DNA of 64,000 nucleotides from Pullichristensenella sp963930055 (GCA_963930055.1 CAWVKS010000007.1:273622-337621); one strand, 5' to 3'. Numbered from the stretch's first letter, positions 55,364 through 64,000 are shown. Numbers and translations are program-made. The notes: a model not told the origin generated them from the letters alone.

Positions 55364-56200
55364 ATGGCTCTTTATACGATGAAGGACATGCTCGCCGACG
55401 CGCAAAAGCGCGGCTACGGCGTGGGCTTTTTCAACGCCGTCAACCTGGAGATGATCCGCGCCTATATTGAAGCGGCGGAGGAGCTCGATTCCCCCATCAT
55501 CCTCGGCACGGCGGAGGCGCTGTTGCCCATCGCCCCCTTTGCGTGGATCGTGCCGGCGATGCTGGAGGCGGCGCGGCGCGCCAAAGTGCCCGTGGCGGTG
55601 CACCTTGACCACACCTACCGCTTCAGCACGCTGATGCAGGCCCTGCGCATAGGCTTTGGCTCCATCATGTACGACGGTTCGCGCGAGAGCCATGAGGATA
55701 ACCTGCGCCATTCCCGGCAGATCGCCCACATCGCCCATGCCATGGGCGTGGGGCTGGAATGCGAGCTGGGCAGCGTCAGCGGCCTGACCGACGAGGCCGG
55801 CAACGAGGACAAGATGGTCTATACCGACCCCTCGGAGGCGGCGGCGTTCCTCGAATACACGGGTGCGGACTTCTTGGCCGTGTCCATCGGCACGCAGCAC
55901 GGCGTGTACAAGGCCGAGCCGCACCTGGACCTCCCCCGCCTCAAGGAGATCCGCGCCGCGGTGGACGTGCCGCTGGTATTGCACGGCGGCTCCGGGCTCT
56001 CGGACGCGGACTTCCAGAACAGCATCGCCGGCGGCATCGTCAAGGTCAACGTCTTTACAGACATACACATGGCCGCCAGGCGCGCGCTCACCGAGCACCC
56101 CGAGGCGAACTACAACGACGGCATCTGCCTGGCGCGGGAGGCTATGAAGGAAGCGACGCTGAAAAAGCTGCGCGTCTTTGGCAGCGCGGGCAAGGCGTAA
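55364..56200 (+). CDS. Class II fructose-bisphosphate (ketose-bisphosphate) aldolase
   Basis: 278 aa from ATG 55364 after GAAAGG. Zinc ligands and active residues in VAVHLDHTYRFSTL, IMYDGSRESHEDN, SIGTQHGVYKAE and LHGGSGLSD, followed by IVKVNVFTDIH. Cleaves fructose 1,6-bisphosphate, or a related ketose bisphosphate such as tagatose, to triose phosphates. It fits the glycolytic genes at 41-45 kb although separate from them. Ends in a shared terminator. Confidence 0.9.
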   Translation: MALYTMKDMLADAQKRGYGVGFFNAVNLEMIRAYIEAAEELDSPIILGTAEALLPIAPFAWIVPAMLEAARRAKVPVAVHLDHTYRFSTLMQALRIGFGSIMYDGSRESHEDNLRHSRQIAHIAHAMGVGLECELGSVSGLTDEAGNEDKMVYTDPSEAAAFLEYTGADFLAVSIGTQHGVYKAEPHLDLPRLKEIRAAVDVPLVLHGGSGLSDADFQNSIAGGIVKVNVFTDIHMAARRALTEHPEANYNDGICLAREAMKEATLKKLRVFGSAGKA

Positions 56201-56211
56201 GAAGATCATAT

Positions 56212-56240
56212 AGAGCGGGCGGCGCAAGGCCGTCCGCTCT
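56212..56240. terminator. Bidirectional terminator after the aldolase gene
   Basis: An 11-bp stem AGAGCGGGCGG/CCGTCCGCTCT with one G-T pair, between the convergent aldolase and macrodomain genes. Confidence 0.75.
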
Positions 56241-56244
56241 TGCG

Positions 56245-56757
56245 TTACGGGAGCGCCTTCACATCCCCAAACAGCCTTTCCCCCATCGCCACGCTCGCCG
56301 CGTCGTAGAGCACGAGGTAAACGGCCATGTCGTTTTCTTCGAGGAAGCGTTCGATCGTCCCCGCCGCCACGTGCAGCGCCGCTTCGAGGGGGTAGCCGTA
56401 GATCCCGGCGGAGATGAGCGGGAAGGCGACGCTCTGGCAGCCACGCTCTTTGGCCAAAAGCAGGCTGTTTTCATAGCAGGCGGTCAAAAGCGCCTCCTCG
56501 CCGCGCCCGCCGCCGCGCCAGATGGGGCCGACGGTGTGGATGACGTATTTGCATGGCAGGCGGTAGCCCTTCGTCAGCTTCGCCCCGCCCGTTTCGCAGC
56601 CGCCCAGCGTCCGGCACTCGCGCACAAGTTCCGGCCCGGCGGCGCGGTGGATGCAGCCGTCCACGCCGCCCCCGCCCAGAAGCGTTTTGTTGGCGGCGTT
56701 GACGATGGCGTCCACGGCCAGTTTCGTAATGTCCCCGCGCACGATCTTCAAGGGCAT
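56245..56757 (-). CDS. Macrodomain protein (ADP-ribose hydrolase type)
   Basis: 170 aa from ATG 56757 after GAAAGGGGGG. Motifs GDITKLAVDAIVNAANKTLLGGGGVDG, CIHRAAGPEL and FPLISAGIYGYP place it with YmdB/MacroD-type macrodomains. It probably removes ADP-ribose from proteins or O-acetyl-ADP-ribose. Divergent from the pyr operon. Confidence 0.9.
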   Translation of the reverse strand: MPLKIVRGDITKLAVDAIVNAANKTLLGGGGVDGCIHRAAGPELVRECRTLGGCETGGAKLTKGYRLPCKYVIHTVGPIWRGGGRGEEALLTACYENSLLLAKERGCQSVAFPLISAGIYGYPLEAALHVAAGTIERFLEENDMAVYLVLYDAASVAMGERLFGDVKALP

Positions 56758-56854
56758 GCGCGCGCCCCCCTTTCCTGTCTCTTTTCCAAAGTATAGCACA
56801 GTTTGCGGCAAAGGGCAACGCGCTTACCGCGTATGTAAAAGTTTCCGCCCGCCG

Positions 56855-56883
56855 TTGACAGGCCCGGGGAATCGTGATAAAAT
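56855..56883 (+). promoter_or_regulatory. Promoter of the pyr operon
   Basis: TTGACA (56855-56860), 17-bp spacer, TAAAAT (56878-56883): a near-consensus promoter about 110 bp before pyrC. Confidence 0.8.
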
Positions 56884-56890
56884 CTTCGGG

Positions 56891-56995
56891 ATGAACCGCG
56901 AAACCAGCATGACCGGCAGGGTGCACGCCGCCGCGTTGGGGGTCTGTTTCCTGCCGCAGGGCAGGTATTTTTTTGCAAAGGAGGTCAGGGCGTGA
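56891..56995 (+). CDS. Possible leader peptide of the pyr operon
   Basis: A 34-codon frame from ATG 56891 to TGA 56995, overlapping the pyrC start as GTGA. The ribosome site is weak (GGG only). The pyr attenuator hairpin lies within codons 20-28. If translated, ribosomes would disrupt the terminator and couple leader to pyrC translation. Confidence 0.4.
   Translation: MNRETSMTGRVHAAALGVCFLPQGRYFFAKEVRA
56950..56980 (+). terminator. Intrinsic terminator (attenuator) in the pyr leader
   Basis: A 6-bp GC-only-plus-one stem CCTGCC/GGCAGG with a GCAG loop (56950-56965), followed by TA and seven T residues (56968-56974). It lies between the promoter and the pyrC ribosome site, so it can attenuate the operon. 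No PyrR-binding consensus was recognised. Confidence 0.75.
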
Positions 56996-58251
56996 CGCTT
57001 ATTCTCAAGAACGCACAGCTCTGCGCGAATGGACAGCGCACGCGCACGGACGCGCTTTTGGAAAACGGCCGCCTCGTGGCCATGGAACCGGGTATTCCCG
57101 TTCCCTCCCGGGCCGTGGTGTTGGAAAAACCGAATATCGTTCTCTTTCCCGGTTTGATCGACGTGCATGTGCATCTTCGAGAGCCGGGATTTTCTTATAA
57201 GGAAACGATGGGGACGGGCACGCTGGCAGCGGCGCATGGCGGCTTCACGCGCGTGTGCGCCATGCCGAACCTCGACCCCGTGCCGGACGACCGCGAACAT
57301 CTGGATACGCAGCTTGCGCGCATCCGCGAGGACGCGCATGTGCGCGTTTCCCCTTATGGAGCCATCACCCGCGGGGAAAAGGGCGAGGCGCTGGCCGACC
57401 TGGAGGCCATGGCCCCCTTCGTGGCCGGCTTTTCCGATGACGGGCGCGGCGTGCAGAGCGAGGAAATGATGCGCGCGGCCATGCTGGAAGCCAGGCGCCT
57501 TAATAAGATCATCGCCGCCCACTGCGAGGACATGGCGCTCGTGCGCGGCGGCTGCGTGCACGACGGCGCCTACGCCCGCGCCCACGCGCTTCCCGGCATC
57601 TGTTCGCAAAGCGAGTGGCGGCAGGTGGAGCGCGATCTGCGCCTGGCCGAAGAGACGGGCTGCAAATACCACGTCTGCCACGTTTCCACGAAGGAAAGCG
57701 TCGCCCTCATCCGCGCGGCCAAGGCGCGGGGCGTGGACGTCACCTGCGAGACGGGGCCGCATTACCTGACGCTGGACGAAAATTGCCTGCAGGACGACGG
57801 GCGCTTCAAGATGAACCCGCCCCTGCGCGCAAGGGAGGATCGGGAGGCGCTCGTCGCGGGCCTGCTCGACGGCACGGTGGACATGGTGGCCACCGACCAC
57901 GCGCCCCATTCCGCCGCGGAAAAATCGCGCGGCCTGCGCGGGAGTCTCATGGGCGTGGTGGGGCTGGAAACGGCCTTCCCCGTGCTCTACACGCATCTGG
58001 TCAAAACCGGCGCAATGACGCTGGAAGCGCTGCTTGACCGCATGCGCGTTCGTCCCGCCGCCCGCTTCGGCTTCGACGACCAGAACGACTGGACGGCGTT
58101 CGATCTGGACAGCGCCTGCACCATCGACCCGCAGACGTTCCTCTCCCGGGGACGCGCCACGCCCTTTGCCGGCATGGATGTCTTTGGGGAATGCCTTTTG
58201 ACGATCGTAGGAGGGAAAATCGCATGGCAACACCGTATGACCGCAAATTAG
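56992..58251 (+). CDS. pyrC: Dihydroorotase
   Basis: 419 aa from GTG 56992 after GGAGG. Class I DHOase: metal motif DVHVHLREPGFSYKET, the carbamylated-Lys-type and His ligands in CHVSTKESVAL and ATDHAPHS, and a substrate loop with NLDPVPDDREHL. It closes carbamoyl-aspartate to dihydroorotate. Its end overlaps carA by 28 nt. pyrB, needed before this step, is not in the window. Confidence 0.96.
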   Translation: MTLILKNAQLCANGQRTRTDALLENGRLVAMEPGIPVPSRAVVLEKPNIVLFPGLIDVHVHLREPGFSYKETMGTGTLAAAHGGFTRVCAMPNLDPVPDDREHLDTQLARIREDAHVRVSPYGAITRGEKGEALADLEAMAPFVAGFSDDGRGVQSEEMMRAAMLEARRLNKIIAAHCEDMALVRGGCVHDGAYARAHALPGICSQSEWRQVERDLRLAEETGCKYHVCHVSTKESVALIRAAKARGVDVTCETGPHYLTLDENCLQDDGRFKMNPPLRAREDREALVAGLLDGTVDMVATDHAPHSAAEKSRGLRGSLMGVVGLETAFPVLYTHLVKTGAMTLEALLDRMRVRPAARFGFDDQNDWTAFDLDSACTIDPQTFLSRGRATPFAGMDVFGECLLTIVGGKIAWQHRMTAN

Positions 58252-59321
58252 TGCTCGAGACCGGCGAGGAATTCTACGGCCGGGGCTTTGGCGACGCCCG
58301 CGAAAGCGTGGGCGAGGTGGTCTTTGACACCACCATGGTCGGCTATCAGGAGATCGTCTCCGACCCGGCCTACGCCTTTCAGATCGTGGTGATGACCTAC
58401 CCGGTGATCGGCAACTACGGCATCTCCGACGACGACTTCGAGAGCCGCGCGCCGCTGGCCGCCGGCCTGGTGGTGCGCGATTACAACGACCAGCCCTCCA
58501 ACTTCCGCTACACGCGCACGCTGGCGGAGGTGCTGGAGGACAGCCGCATCCCCGGCATCTGCGAAGTGGACACGCGCCGCCTCGCCCGCCTCATCCGCGA
58601 CGGCGGCAGCCGCCGCGCGCTGCTGACCGATGCCGGTACGCCCGTGGAAAAGGCGCTGGAACGCCTCGCCGAAACGCCCGTCCGCCGCGACGCGGTGGAG
58701 CGCGTTTCCTGCAAAAAGCGCTGGTACTACCGCACCTCCAACCACCGCTTCAACGTGGTGGCTGTCGATTTGGGCATCAAGTTGAGCGTGGTGCGCTGCT
58801 TGAGCGCCCGCGGCTGCAACGTCACGGTGGTGCCGTGGAACACCTCCGCCGAGGCCATACTCGCCATGAAACCGGACGGCGTGCTCTTCTCCGGCGGCCC
58901 CGGCGACCCGCGCGACATCCCCGAGACCATCGAAACGGCGCGCGCCCTGCGCGGCAAACTGCCCATCTTCGGCATCGGCGAAGGGCATCAGGCCGTGGCG
59001 CTGGCCTACGGCGCGCGCGTGTACAAGCTAAAGAGCGGCCACCACGGGGGCAACCACCCGGTGCGCTGTCTGGAGACGGGGGCGCTCGCCATCACCGCCC
59101 AGAACCACAATTACGCCGTGGACGCCGATTCGCTGAAAGGTACCGGCCTGCGCCTGACGCACGTGGACATACTGGATAACACCGTGGAAGGTCTCGACTG
59201 CGAAGAGGACCGCCTGCTCACCGCCCAGTACTGCCCGGAGAGCGCGCCCGGCGCGGCGAACGGCGATGCGCGCTTCGACCGCTTTGTACAGCTCATGAAG
59301 GAGGCGGGAAACCATGCCTAA
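58224..59321 (+). CDS. carA: Carbamoyl-phosphate synthase small subunit, catalytic glutaminase residues replaced
   Basis: 365 aa from ATG 58224 after AGGAGGG. The N-terminal CPSase_sm domain is normal (VFDTTMVGYQEIVSDPAY and the PGICEVDTRRLARLIRD region). In the class I amidotransferase domain, the nucleophile elbow that is usually GICLGHQ reads GIGEGHQ, and the catalytic His of QxHPE is Cys (QYCPES). Glu is kept. So this subunit should not hydrolyse glutamine, and the enzyme probably uses free ammonia, as in vertebrate CPS1. Overlaps pyrC by 28 nt and carB by 8 nt. Confidence 0.93.
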   Translation: MATPYDRKLVLETGEEFYGRGFGDARESVGEVVFDTTMVGYQEIVSDPAYAFQIVVMTYPVIGNYGISDDDFESRAPLAAGLVVRDYNDQPSNFRYTRTLAEVLEDSRIPGICEVDTRRLARLIRDGGSRRALLTDAGTPVEKALERLAETPVRRDAVERVSCKKRWYYRTSNHRFNVVAVDLGIKLSVVRCLSARGCNVTVVPWNTSAEAILAMKPDGVLFSGGPGDPRDIPETIETARALRGKLPIFGIGEGHQAVALAYGARVYKLKSGHHGGNHPVRCLETGALAITAQNHNYAVDADSLKGTGLRLTHVDILDNTVEGLDCEEDRLLTAQYCPESAPGAANGDARFDRFVQLMKEAGNHA

Positions 59322-62300
59322 GCGCACAGACATCCACAAAATACTCGTCATCGGCTCCGGCCCCATCGTCATCGGCCAGGCCGCGGAATTTGACTACGCG
59401 GGCACGCAGGCCTGCCTCGCCCTCAAGGAAGAAGGCTACGAGGTGGTGCTGGTCAACTCCAACCCCGCCACCATCATGACCGACACCGCCATCGCCGACA
59501 AGGTGTATATGGAGCCTTTGAAGCTGGAATACCTGGCCAAAATTCTCCGCTACGAGCGCCCGGACGCCATCGTGCCCGGCATCGGCGGGCAGACGGGCCT
59601 CAACCTCGCCATGCAACTGGAGCGCAAGGGCGTGCTGCGCGAGTGCCAGGTGGAGCTGCTGGGCACGAACAGCACCTCCATCGAGCGCGCCGAGGACAGG
59701 GAGCTGTTCAAGGAACTGTGCGAGGAGCTGGGCGAGCCGGTGTTGCCCTCGCTCATCACCCATTCCATGGAAGAGGGCGTGGCCGCGGCGGAGAGCATCG
59801 GCTACCCGGTGGTGCTGCGCCCGGCGTTCACGCTCGGCGGCACGGGCGGCGGCTTTGCCTCCGATGAAGAAGAGCTGCGCGCCATCATGAAAAACGCCCT
59901 CAAGCTCTCCCCGGTGCATCAGGTGCTGGTGGAAAAGAGCATCAAGGGCTACAAGGAGATCGAGTTCGAGGTGATGCGCGACTGCAACGACACCGCCATC
60001 ACCATCTGCAGCATGGAAAACGTCGATCCCGTGGGCATCCACACCGGCGACTCCATCGTCGTCGCCCCCTGCCAGACGCTCAGCAGCCGCGAATACGGCA
60101 TACTGCGCGACGCGGCGCTGCGCATCATCCGCGCCTTGAAGATCGAGGGCGGCTGCAACGTGCAGTTCGCGCTCGACCCGGAATCCTTCCGCTACTACGT
60201 CATTGAGGTCAACCCCCGCGTGTCGCGCTCCTCGGCGCTGGCGTCCAAGGCCAGCGGCTATCCCATCGCCCGCGTTTCGGCGAAGATCGCCGTGGGCATG
60301 ACGCTTTCGGAGATCCGCCTGGCCAACGTGCCGGCCAGCTACGAACCGGCGCTGGATTATGTCGTGACGAAGATGCCGCGCTTCCCCTTTGACAAGTTCG
60401 CCACCGCCTCCAACAAGCTCTCCACGCAAATGAAGGCCACGGGCGAGGTGATGAGCATCGGCCGCACGCTGGAGGAGAGCTTCTTAAAGGCCGTGCGCTC
60501 TTTGGAAATCGGCGTCTGCCACATGCACATGGCCAAGTTTGACAACACGCCGGACGCGGCGCTTCTTCAGTACGTGTCCATCGGCACGGACGACCGCCTC
60601 TTCGCCATCGCCGAGCTTCTGCGCCGCGGCGTGGACGCGAGCACCATCTGCAACCACACGCAGATCGACATGCTCTTCCTCGACTGCGTGAAAAAGGTGG
60701 TCGATTACGAGCGCGTGCTCGCTGCCCATCCCGGCGACCGCGACTGCCTTGTCAGGGCCAAGCGCATGGGCTTTGCCGACAGGTACATCGCCAGGCTGTG
60801 GAACACGGACGAGGACGCCGTCTTTGGTCTGCGCCGGGAGATGAAGCTCTTCCCCGTCTACAAGACCATCGACACCTGCGCCGGCGAATTTCCCGGCTAC
60901 GTGCCGTACTTCTATTCCACGTATGAGGAAGAAAACGAGTCCATCGTCGAGGATCGCCGCAAGGTGATCGTGCTGGGCAGCGGCCCCATCCGCATCGGCC
61001 AGGGCGTGGAGTTTGACTATTCCACCGTCCACGCCGTCAAGACCATCAAGGAAAGCGGCTACGAGGCCATCATCATCAACAACAACCCGGAGACCGTCTC
61101 CACGGACTACACCACCAGCGACAAGCTCTACTTTGAGCCGCTTACGCCCGAGGACGTGATGAACGTCATCGAACTGGAAAAGCCGGAGGGCGTCATCGCC
61201 TCGCTGGGCGGCCAGACGGCCATCAACCTCGCCGAGCCCCTGATGAAGCGCGGCGTGCGCATCATCGGCACGGACTTTGAGGCCATCGAAAAGGCCGAGA
61301 ACCGCGACGCCTTTGAAAAGGTGATGCAGTCCCTCGGTATCCCCCAGCCGCGCGGCGAGGCCGTGACCGACATCGAAGAAGGCGTGCGCGTGGCTGCGGA
61401 GATCGGCTACCCGGTGCTGGTGCGGCCCAGCTACGTGCTCGGCGGGCGCGCCATGCAGATCGTCTCCGGCGAGGAAATGCTGCGCGCCTACCTGAAAAAC
61501 GCCGTGGAGATCAACGAAAAGCAGCCGGTGCTGGTCGATAAGTACATCGTCGGCCGCGAACTGGAAGTGGACGCCGTCTGCGACGGAAAAGAAGTGTTCG
61601 TGCCCGGCATCATGGAGCTGGTCGAGCGCACGGGCATCCACTCCGGCGACTCCATCAGCGTCTACCCCACCTTCTCGGTGAGCGACAGGGCCAAGGAGAC
61701 GATCCTCGAATACACCCGCCGCCTGGGCCTGGCCATCGGCATCGTCGGCCTTTACAACATACAGTTCATCGTCGACGCGCAGGAGAACGTCTACGTCATC
61801 GAGGTCAACCCCCGCTCCTCGCGCACGGTGCCGTTCCTCTCCAAGGCCAGCGGCTGGCAGCTTGCCGACATCGCCACGCGCTGCATCCTCGGAAAGAGCC
61901 TCAGGGAACAGGGCATTACCTGCCTCTACCCGCCGGAGAAGAAGCGCTGGTACGTAAAGGTGCCCGCCTTCTCGTTCACCAAGCTGGCCGGCCTGGACGC
62001 CTACCTCTCCCCGGAGATGAAGTCCACCGGCGAGGCCATCGGCTACGACGACAGCATGACCCGCGCCCTCTACAAGGCCCTGCAGGCCTCGGGCATGGCG
62101 GTGATGAACTACGGCACCATACTCGTCTCCCTCGCCGACCGCGACAAGGAAGAGGCGCTGCCGCTCGTCCGCCGCTTCTACAACCTCGGCTTCAACATCG
62201 AGGCCACCAGCGGCACCGCGGCGTTTTTGAAGAGTCACGGCATCCGCACGCGCGTGAAAAAGAAGATCAGCGACGGCAGCGAGGAAATTCTCGATTCCAT

Positions 62301-62493
62301 CCGTCAGGGCTACGTCAGCTACGTCATCAACACGCGCGACATGAACTCGCTTGGTCAGCTCTCCGACGGCTACGAGATCCGCCGCTGCGCCGTGGAAAAC
62401 AACGTGACCATGTTTACCGCGCTGGACACGGTGAAGGTGCTTCTCGACGTGCTGGAAGAGACGACCTTGACCATCTCCACCATCGACGCATAG
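59314..62493 (+). CDS. carB: Carbamoyl-phosphate synthase large subunit
   Basis: 1059 aa, full length. Two ATP-grasp halves, each starting with a GSGPI(V/R)IGQ loop; the first half carries RPAFTLGGTGGGFA and the second RPSYVLGGRAMQIV; EVNPR(S/V)SR motifs follow in both. The C-terminal MGS-like allosteric domain (about 940-1059) contains ATSGTAAFL. It makes carbamoyl phosphate for pyrimidines from bicarbonate, ATP and, given the altered CarA, probably ammonia. Start overlaps carA. Confidence 0.97.
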   Translation: MPKRTDIHKILVIGSGPIVIGQAAEFDYAGTQACLALKEEGYEVVLVNSNPATIMTDTAIADKVYMEPLKLEYLAKILRYERPDAIVPGIGGQTGLNLAMQLERKGVLRECQVELLGTNSTSIERAEDRELFKELCEELGEPVLPSLITHSMEEGVAAAESIGYPVVLRPAFTLGGTGGGFASDEEELRAIMKNALKLSPVHQVLVEKSIKGYKEIEFEVMRDCNDTAITICSMENVDPVGIHTGDSIVVAPCQTLSSREYGILRDAALRIIRALKIEGGCNVQFALDPESFRYYVIEVNPRVSRSSALASKASGYPIARVSAKIAVGMTLSEIRLANVPASYEPALDYVVTKMPRFPFDKFATASNKLSTQMKATGEVMSIGRTLEESFLKAVRSLEIGVCHMHMAKFDNTPDAALLQYVSIGTDDRLFAIAELLRRGVDASTICNHTQIDMLFLDCVKKVVDYERVLAAHPGDRDCLVRAKRMGFADRYIARLWNTDEDAVFGLRREMKLFPVYKTIDTCAGEFPGYVPYFYSTYEEENESIVEDRRKVIVLGSGPIRIGQGVEFDYSTVHAVKTIKESGYEAIIINNNPETVSTDYTTSDKLYFEPLTPEDVMNVIELEKPEGVIASLGGQTAINLAEPLMKRGVRIIGTDFEAIEKAENRDAFEKVMQSLGIPQPRGEAVTDIEEGVRVAAEIGYPVLVRPSYVLGGRAMQIVSGEEMLRAYLKNAVEINEKQPVLVDKYIVGRELEVDAVCDGKEVFVPGIMELVERTGIHSGDSISVYPTFSVSDRAKETILEYTRRLGLAIGIVGLYNIQFIVDAQENVYVIEVNPRSSRTVPFLSKASGWQLADIATRCILGKSLREQGITCLYPPEKKRWYVKVPAFSFTKLAGLDAYLSPEMKSTGEAIGYDDSMTRALYKALQASGMAVMNYGTILVSLADRDKEEALPLVRRFYNLGFNIEATSGTAAFLKSHGIRTRVKKKISDGSEEILDSIRQGYVSYVINTRDMNSLGQLSDGYEIRRCAVENNVTMFTALDTVKVLLDVLEETTLTISTIDA

Positions 62494-62502
62494 GGAGGCG
62501 GC

Positions 62503-63237
62503 ATGAAAAAGGGTCTGTTTACCGTAACGGAAAATATCAGCGTCGCCGACCGCACGCTGCGCATGACGCTGGCGGGCGACGCCTCGGCCATCGTGCGCCC
62601 GGGGCAGTTCGTCAATGTGGAGATCGAAGGGCTGTACCTGCGCCGCCCCATCAGCGTTTGCGACTGGGACGCGGGCAAGGTGGTGCTTGTCTACAAGGTG
62701 GTCGGCGCGGGCACGCAAAAGCTCGCCCGCCTGCGCCCCGGCGCGGCGCTCGATCTGCTCACAGGCCTGGGCAACGGCTTCGACGCCGGCGTTTCCGGCG
62801 CGCGGCCGCTGCTGGTGGGCGGCGGCGTGGGCGTGCCGCCCCTCTACGGGCTGGCAAAGCGCCTGATGGCGGCGGGCAAACAGGTGACGGCGGCGCTGGG
62901 CTTTGGCGGCGCGCGCGAAGCCATACTGGTCGATGATCTGCGCGCGCTGGGCGCGGACGTGCGCGTGGCCACCATGGACGGGAGCATGGGTATAAAGGGG
63001 CTGGTCACAGACCTGTTCCCCACCCTTGCCGAACCCACCTACTTCTACGCCTGCGGCCCGGCGAAGATGCTCGCCGCCGTGGAAAACGCCCTGCCCTGCG
63101 ATGGCGAAATGAGCTACGAGGAGCGCATGGGCTGCGGCTTCGGCGCCTGCGTGGGCTGCACCTGCCAGACAAAGAGCGGCGCCAGGCGCGTCTGCAAGGA
63201 CGGGCCGGTGTTCAAGAAGGGGGATGTGCTTTCGTGA
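62503..63237 (+). CDS. pyrK: Dihydroorotate dehydrogenase electron-transfer subunit
   Basis: 244 aa after GGGAGGC. FAD domain with RRPISVCDWDAG, NAD-binding GGGVGVPPLYGLAKRL, and a C-terminal 2Fe-2S motif in GCGFGACVGCTCQT with a further Cys in RRVCKDGPVF. It passes electrons from dihydroorotate through FAD and Fe-S to NAD with the catalytic PyrD subunit. Its stop overlaps the pyrD start (GTGA). Confidence 0.95.
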   Translation: MKKGLFTVTENISVADRTLRMTLAGDASAIVRPGQFVNVEIEGLYLRRPISVCDWDAGKVVLVYKVVGAGTQKLARLRPGAALDLLTGLGNGFDAGVSGARPLLVGGGVGVPPLYGLAKRLMAAGKQVTAALGFGGAREAILVDDLRALGADVRVATMDGSMGIKGLVTDLFPTLAEPTYFYACGPAKMLAAVENALPCDGEMSYEERMGCGFGACVGCTCQTKSGARRVCKDGPVFKKGDVLS

Positions 63238-64000
63238 ACACACAGGTAAATCTCTCCGGCTGGACGCTGGATAACCCCGTCATCCCCGCCAGCGGCACCT
63301 TCGGCTACGGCTACGAGTTTTCCGAGTGGTACGACATCAACATACTCGGCACCTTCTCCTTCAAGGGCACCACGCAGGAAGCGCGCTTTGGCAACCCCAC
63401 GCCGCGCATCGCCGACGCGCCCGCGGGCATGCTCAACGCCGTGGGCCTGCAAAACCCCGGCGTGCGCGCCGTCATCCGCGAGGAGCTGCCCAGGCTCAAA
63501 AAGGTGTTTCATAAAAAGGTCATCGCCAACGTCAGCGGCTTTTCCGTGGAGGAATACGCCCGCACCTGCGCGCTTCTGGACCGCGAGGAACAGGTGGGGC
63601 TTCTGGAAGTGAACATCTCCTGCCCCAACGTCCACGGCGGCGGCATGGCCTTCGGCTCTTCGCCGGAGATGGCCGCCAAAGTCACCGAGGCGGTCAAGGC
63701 GGTGACGAAAAAGCCCGTCTACATGAAGCTCTCGCCCAACGCCGCCAGTATCGCCGAAGTGGCGCGCGCCTGCGAAGAAGCGGGCGCGGACGGCGTTTGC
63801 CTCATCAACACGCTTCTGGGCATGCGCATCGACCCGCGCACGCGCCGGCCCATCCTCGCCAACACATTCGGCGGCCTCTCCGGCCCCTGCGTGCTGCCCG
63901 TGGCGCTGCGCATGGTCTGGCAGGTGTACGAGGCCGTGAACATCCCCATCATCGGCATGGGCGGCGTCGCAAGCGCCGCGGACGTGCTGGAAATGATGCT
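63234..64000 (+). CDS. pyrD: Dihydroorotate dehydrogenase, catalytic subunit (3' end beyond window)
   Basis: About 255 residues of the 1B-type enzyme from GTG 63234. Visible: NPVIPASGTFGYGYE, the catalytic-loop NISCPNVHGGGMAFG with Cys, KLSPNA, and NTLLGMRID; GGLSGP begins the FMN phosphate region. It oxidises dihydroorotate to orotate with FMN, in a complex with PyrK. The gene continues past the right edge. Confidence 0.95.
   Translation, partial: MNTQVNLSGWTLDNPVIPASGTFGYGYEFSEWYDINILGTFSFKGTTQEARFGNPTPRIADAPAGMLNAVGLQNPGVRAVIREELPRLKKVFHKKVIANVSGFSVEEYARTCALLDREEQVGLLEVNISCPNVHGGGMAFGSSPEMAAKVTEAVKAVTKKPVYMKLSPNAASIAEVARACEEAGADGVCLINTLLGMRIDPRTRRPILANTFGGLSGPCVLPVALRMVWQVYEAVNIPIIGMGGVASAADVLEMM

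Noticed and set aside
60484..63243. A 919-codon minus-strand frame opposite carB and pyrK
   Set aside because: Antisense shadow of two well-supported genes in GC-rich DNA.

Overview
The window looks like a GC-rich Firmicute (class Clostridia, probably an intestinal Oscillospirales/Christensenellales-type anaerobe). This is inferred from strong AGGAGG ribosome sites, ECF vitamin transporters, an Rrf2-IscS-IscU operon, a long clostridial-type HflX and a pyrC-carA-carB-pyrK-pyrD operon. No taxonomic marker gene was seen. It divides into a mobile, mosaic left half (1-34.9 kb) and a conserved housekeeping right half (34.9-64 kb).

Left half. 1-2.9 kb: start of a LytTR-type response regulator, a small protein of a family found three times here, a protein that appears to join an EVE/PUA-like domain to an HsdR-type PD-(D/E)XK nuclease, and a GNAT acetyltransferase. 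2.9-16.4 kb: two 2573-bp copies of an IS1182-family element in direct orientation, each carrying a divergent passenger gene with its own consensus promoter. They enclose an ECF transporter operon whose ATPase gene has lost its 3' end and is fused in frame to the end of a third element copy, two small divergent genes around a perfect 13-bp inverted repeat, and a methyltransferase-TetR-MATE segment between 91-bp direct repeats. They also enclose the first copy of a three-gene cassette (DUF6809-like, 227-aa protein, 62-aa protein).

16.4-34.5 kb lies between a tRNA-Val-derived 59-bp repeat and an intact tRNA-Val(CAC), so it reads as an integrated element or stack of elements. Next to the left repeat is a compact putative defence operon on the minus strand: XRE regulator, C5-cytosine methyltransferase, DUF262 protein and MAE_28990-like HEPN nuclease, all overlapping, under a promoter with a 12-bp inverted-repeat operator. 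Then come a large serine recombinase, a prophage tail-holin-lysin block cut off upstream, two arsenate-detoxification genes, an IS110 element with a possible bridge-RNA leader, a GIY-YIG-like gene pair and the second cassette copy. A 121-bp tandem repeat that re-uses the 5' end of the tRNA follows.

Right half. A bacitracin/lantibiotic-type ABC exporter; ecfA1-ecfA2-ecfT-truA-HAD; a glycolytic run pgk-(zinc-ribbon membrane protein)-tpiA-gpmI with deoD; a sigma-like membrane protein with an FGGY sugar kinase; Rrf2-iscS-iscU; hflX; membrane proteins; a VanX-like dipeptidase divergent from a class II aldolase; a macrodomain protein; and the pyr operon. The pyr operon starts with a consensus promoter, a 34-codon leader frame and an intrinsic terminator just before pyrC. 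CarA lacks the catalytic cysteine and histidine of the glutaminase site.

Main points of interest: the HTH-Dcm-DUF262-HEPN operon; the EVE-like/nuclease fusion; the duplicated DUF6809 cassette; the passenger-bearing IS and its ABC-gene fusion; the tRNA-Val structures; the inactive CarA with an attenuator; and a duplicated hairpin enclosing a MITE-like insert at 46.2 kb.
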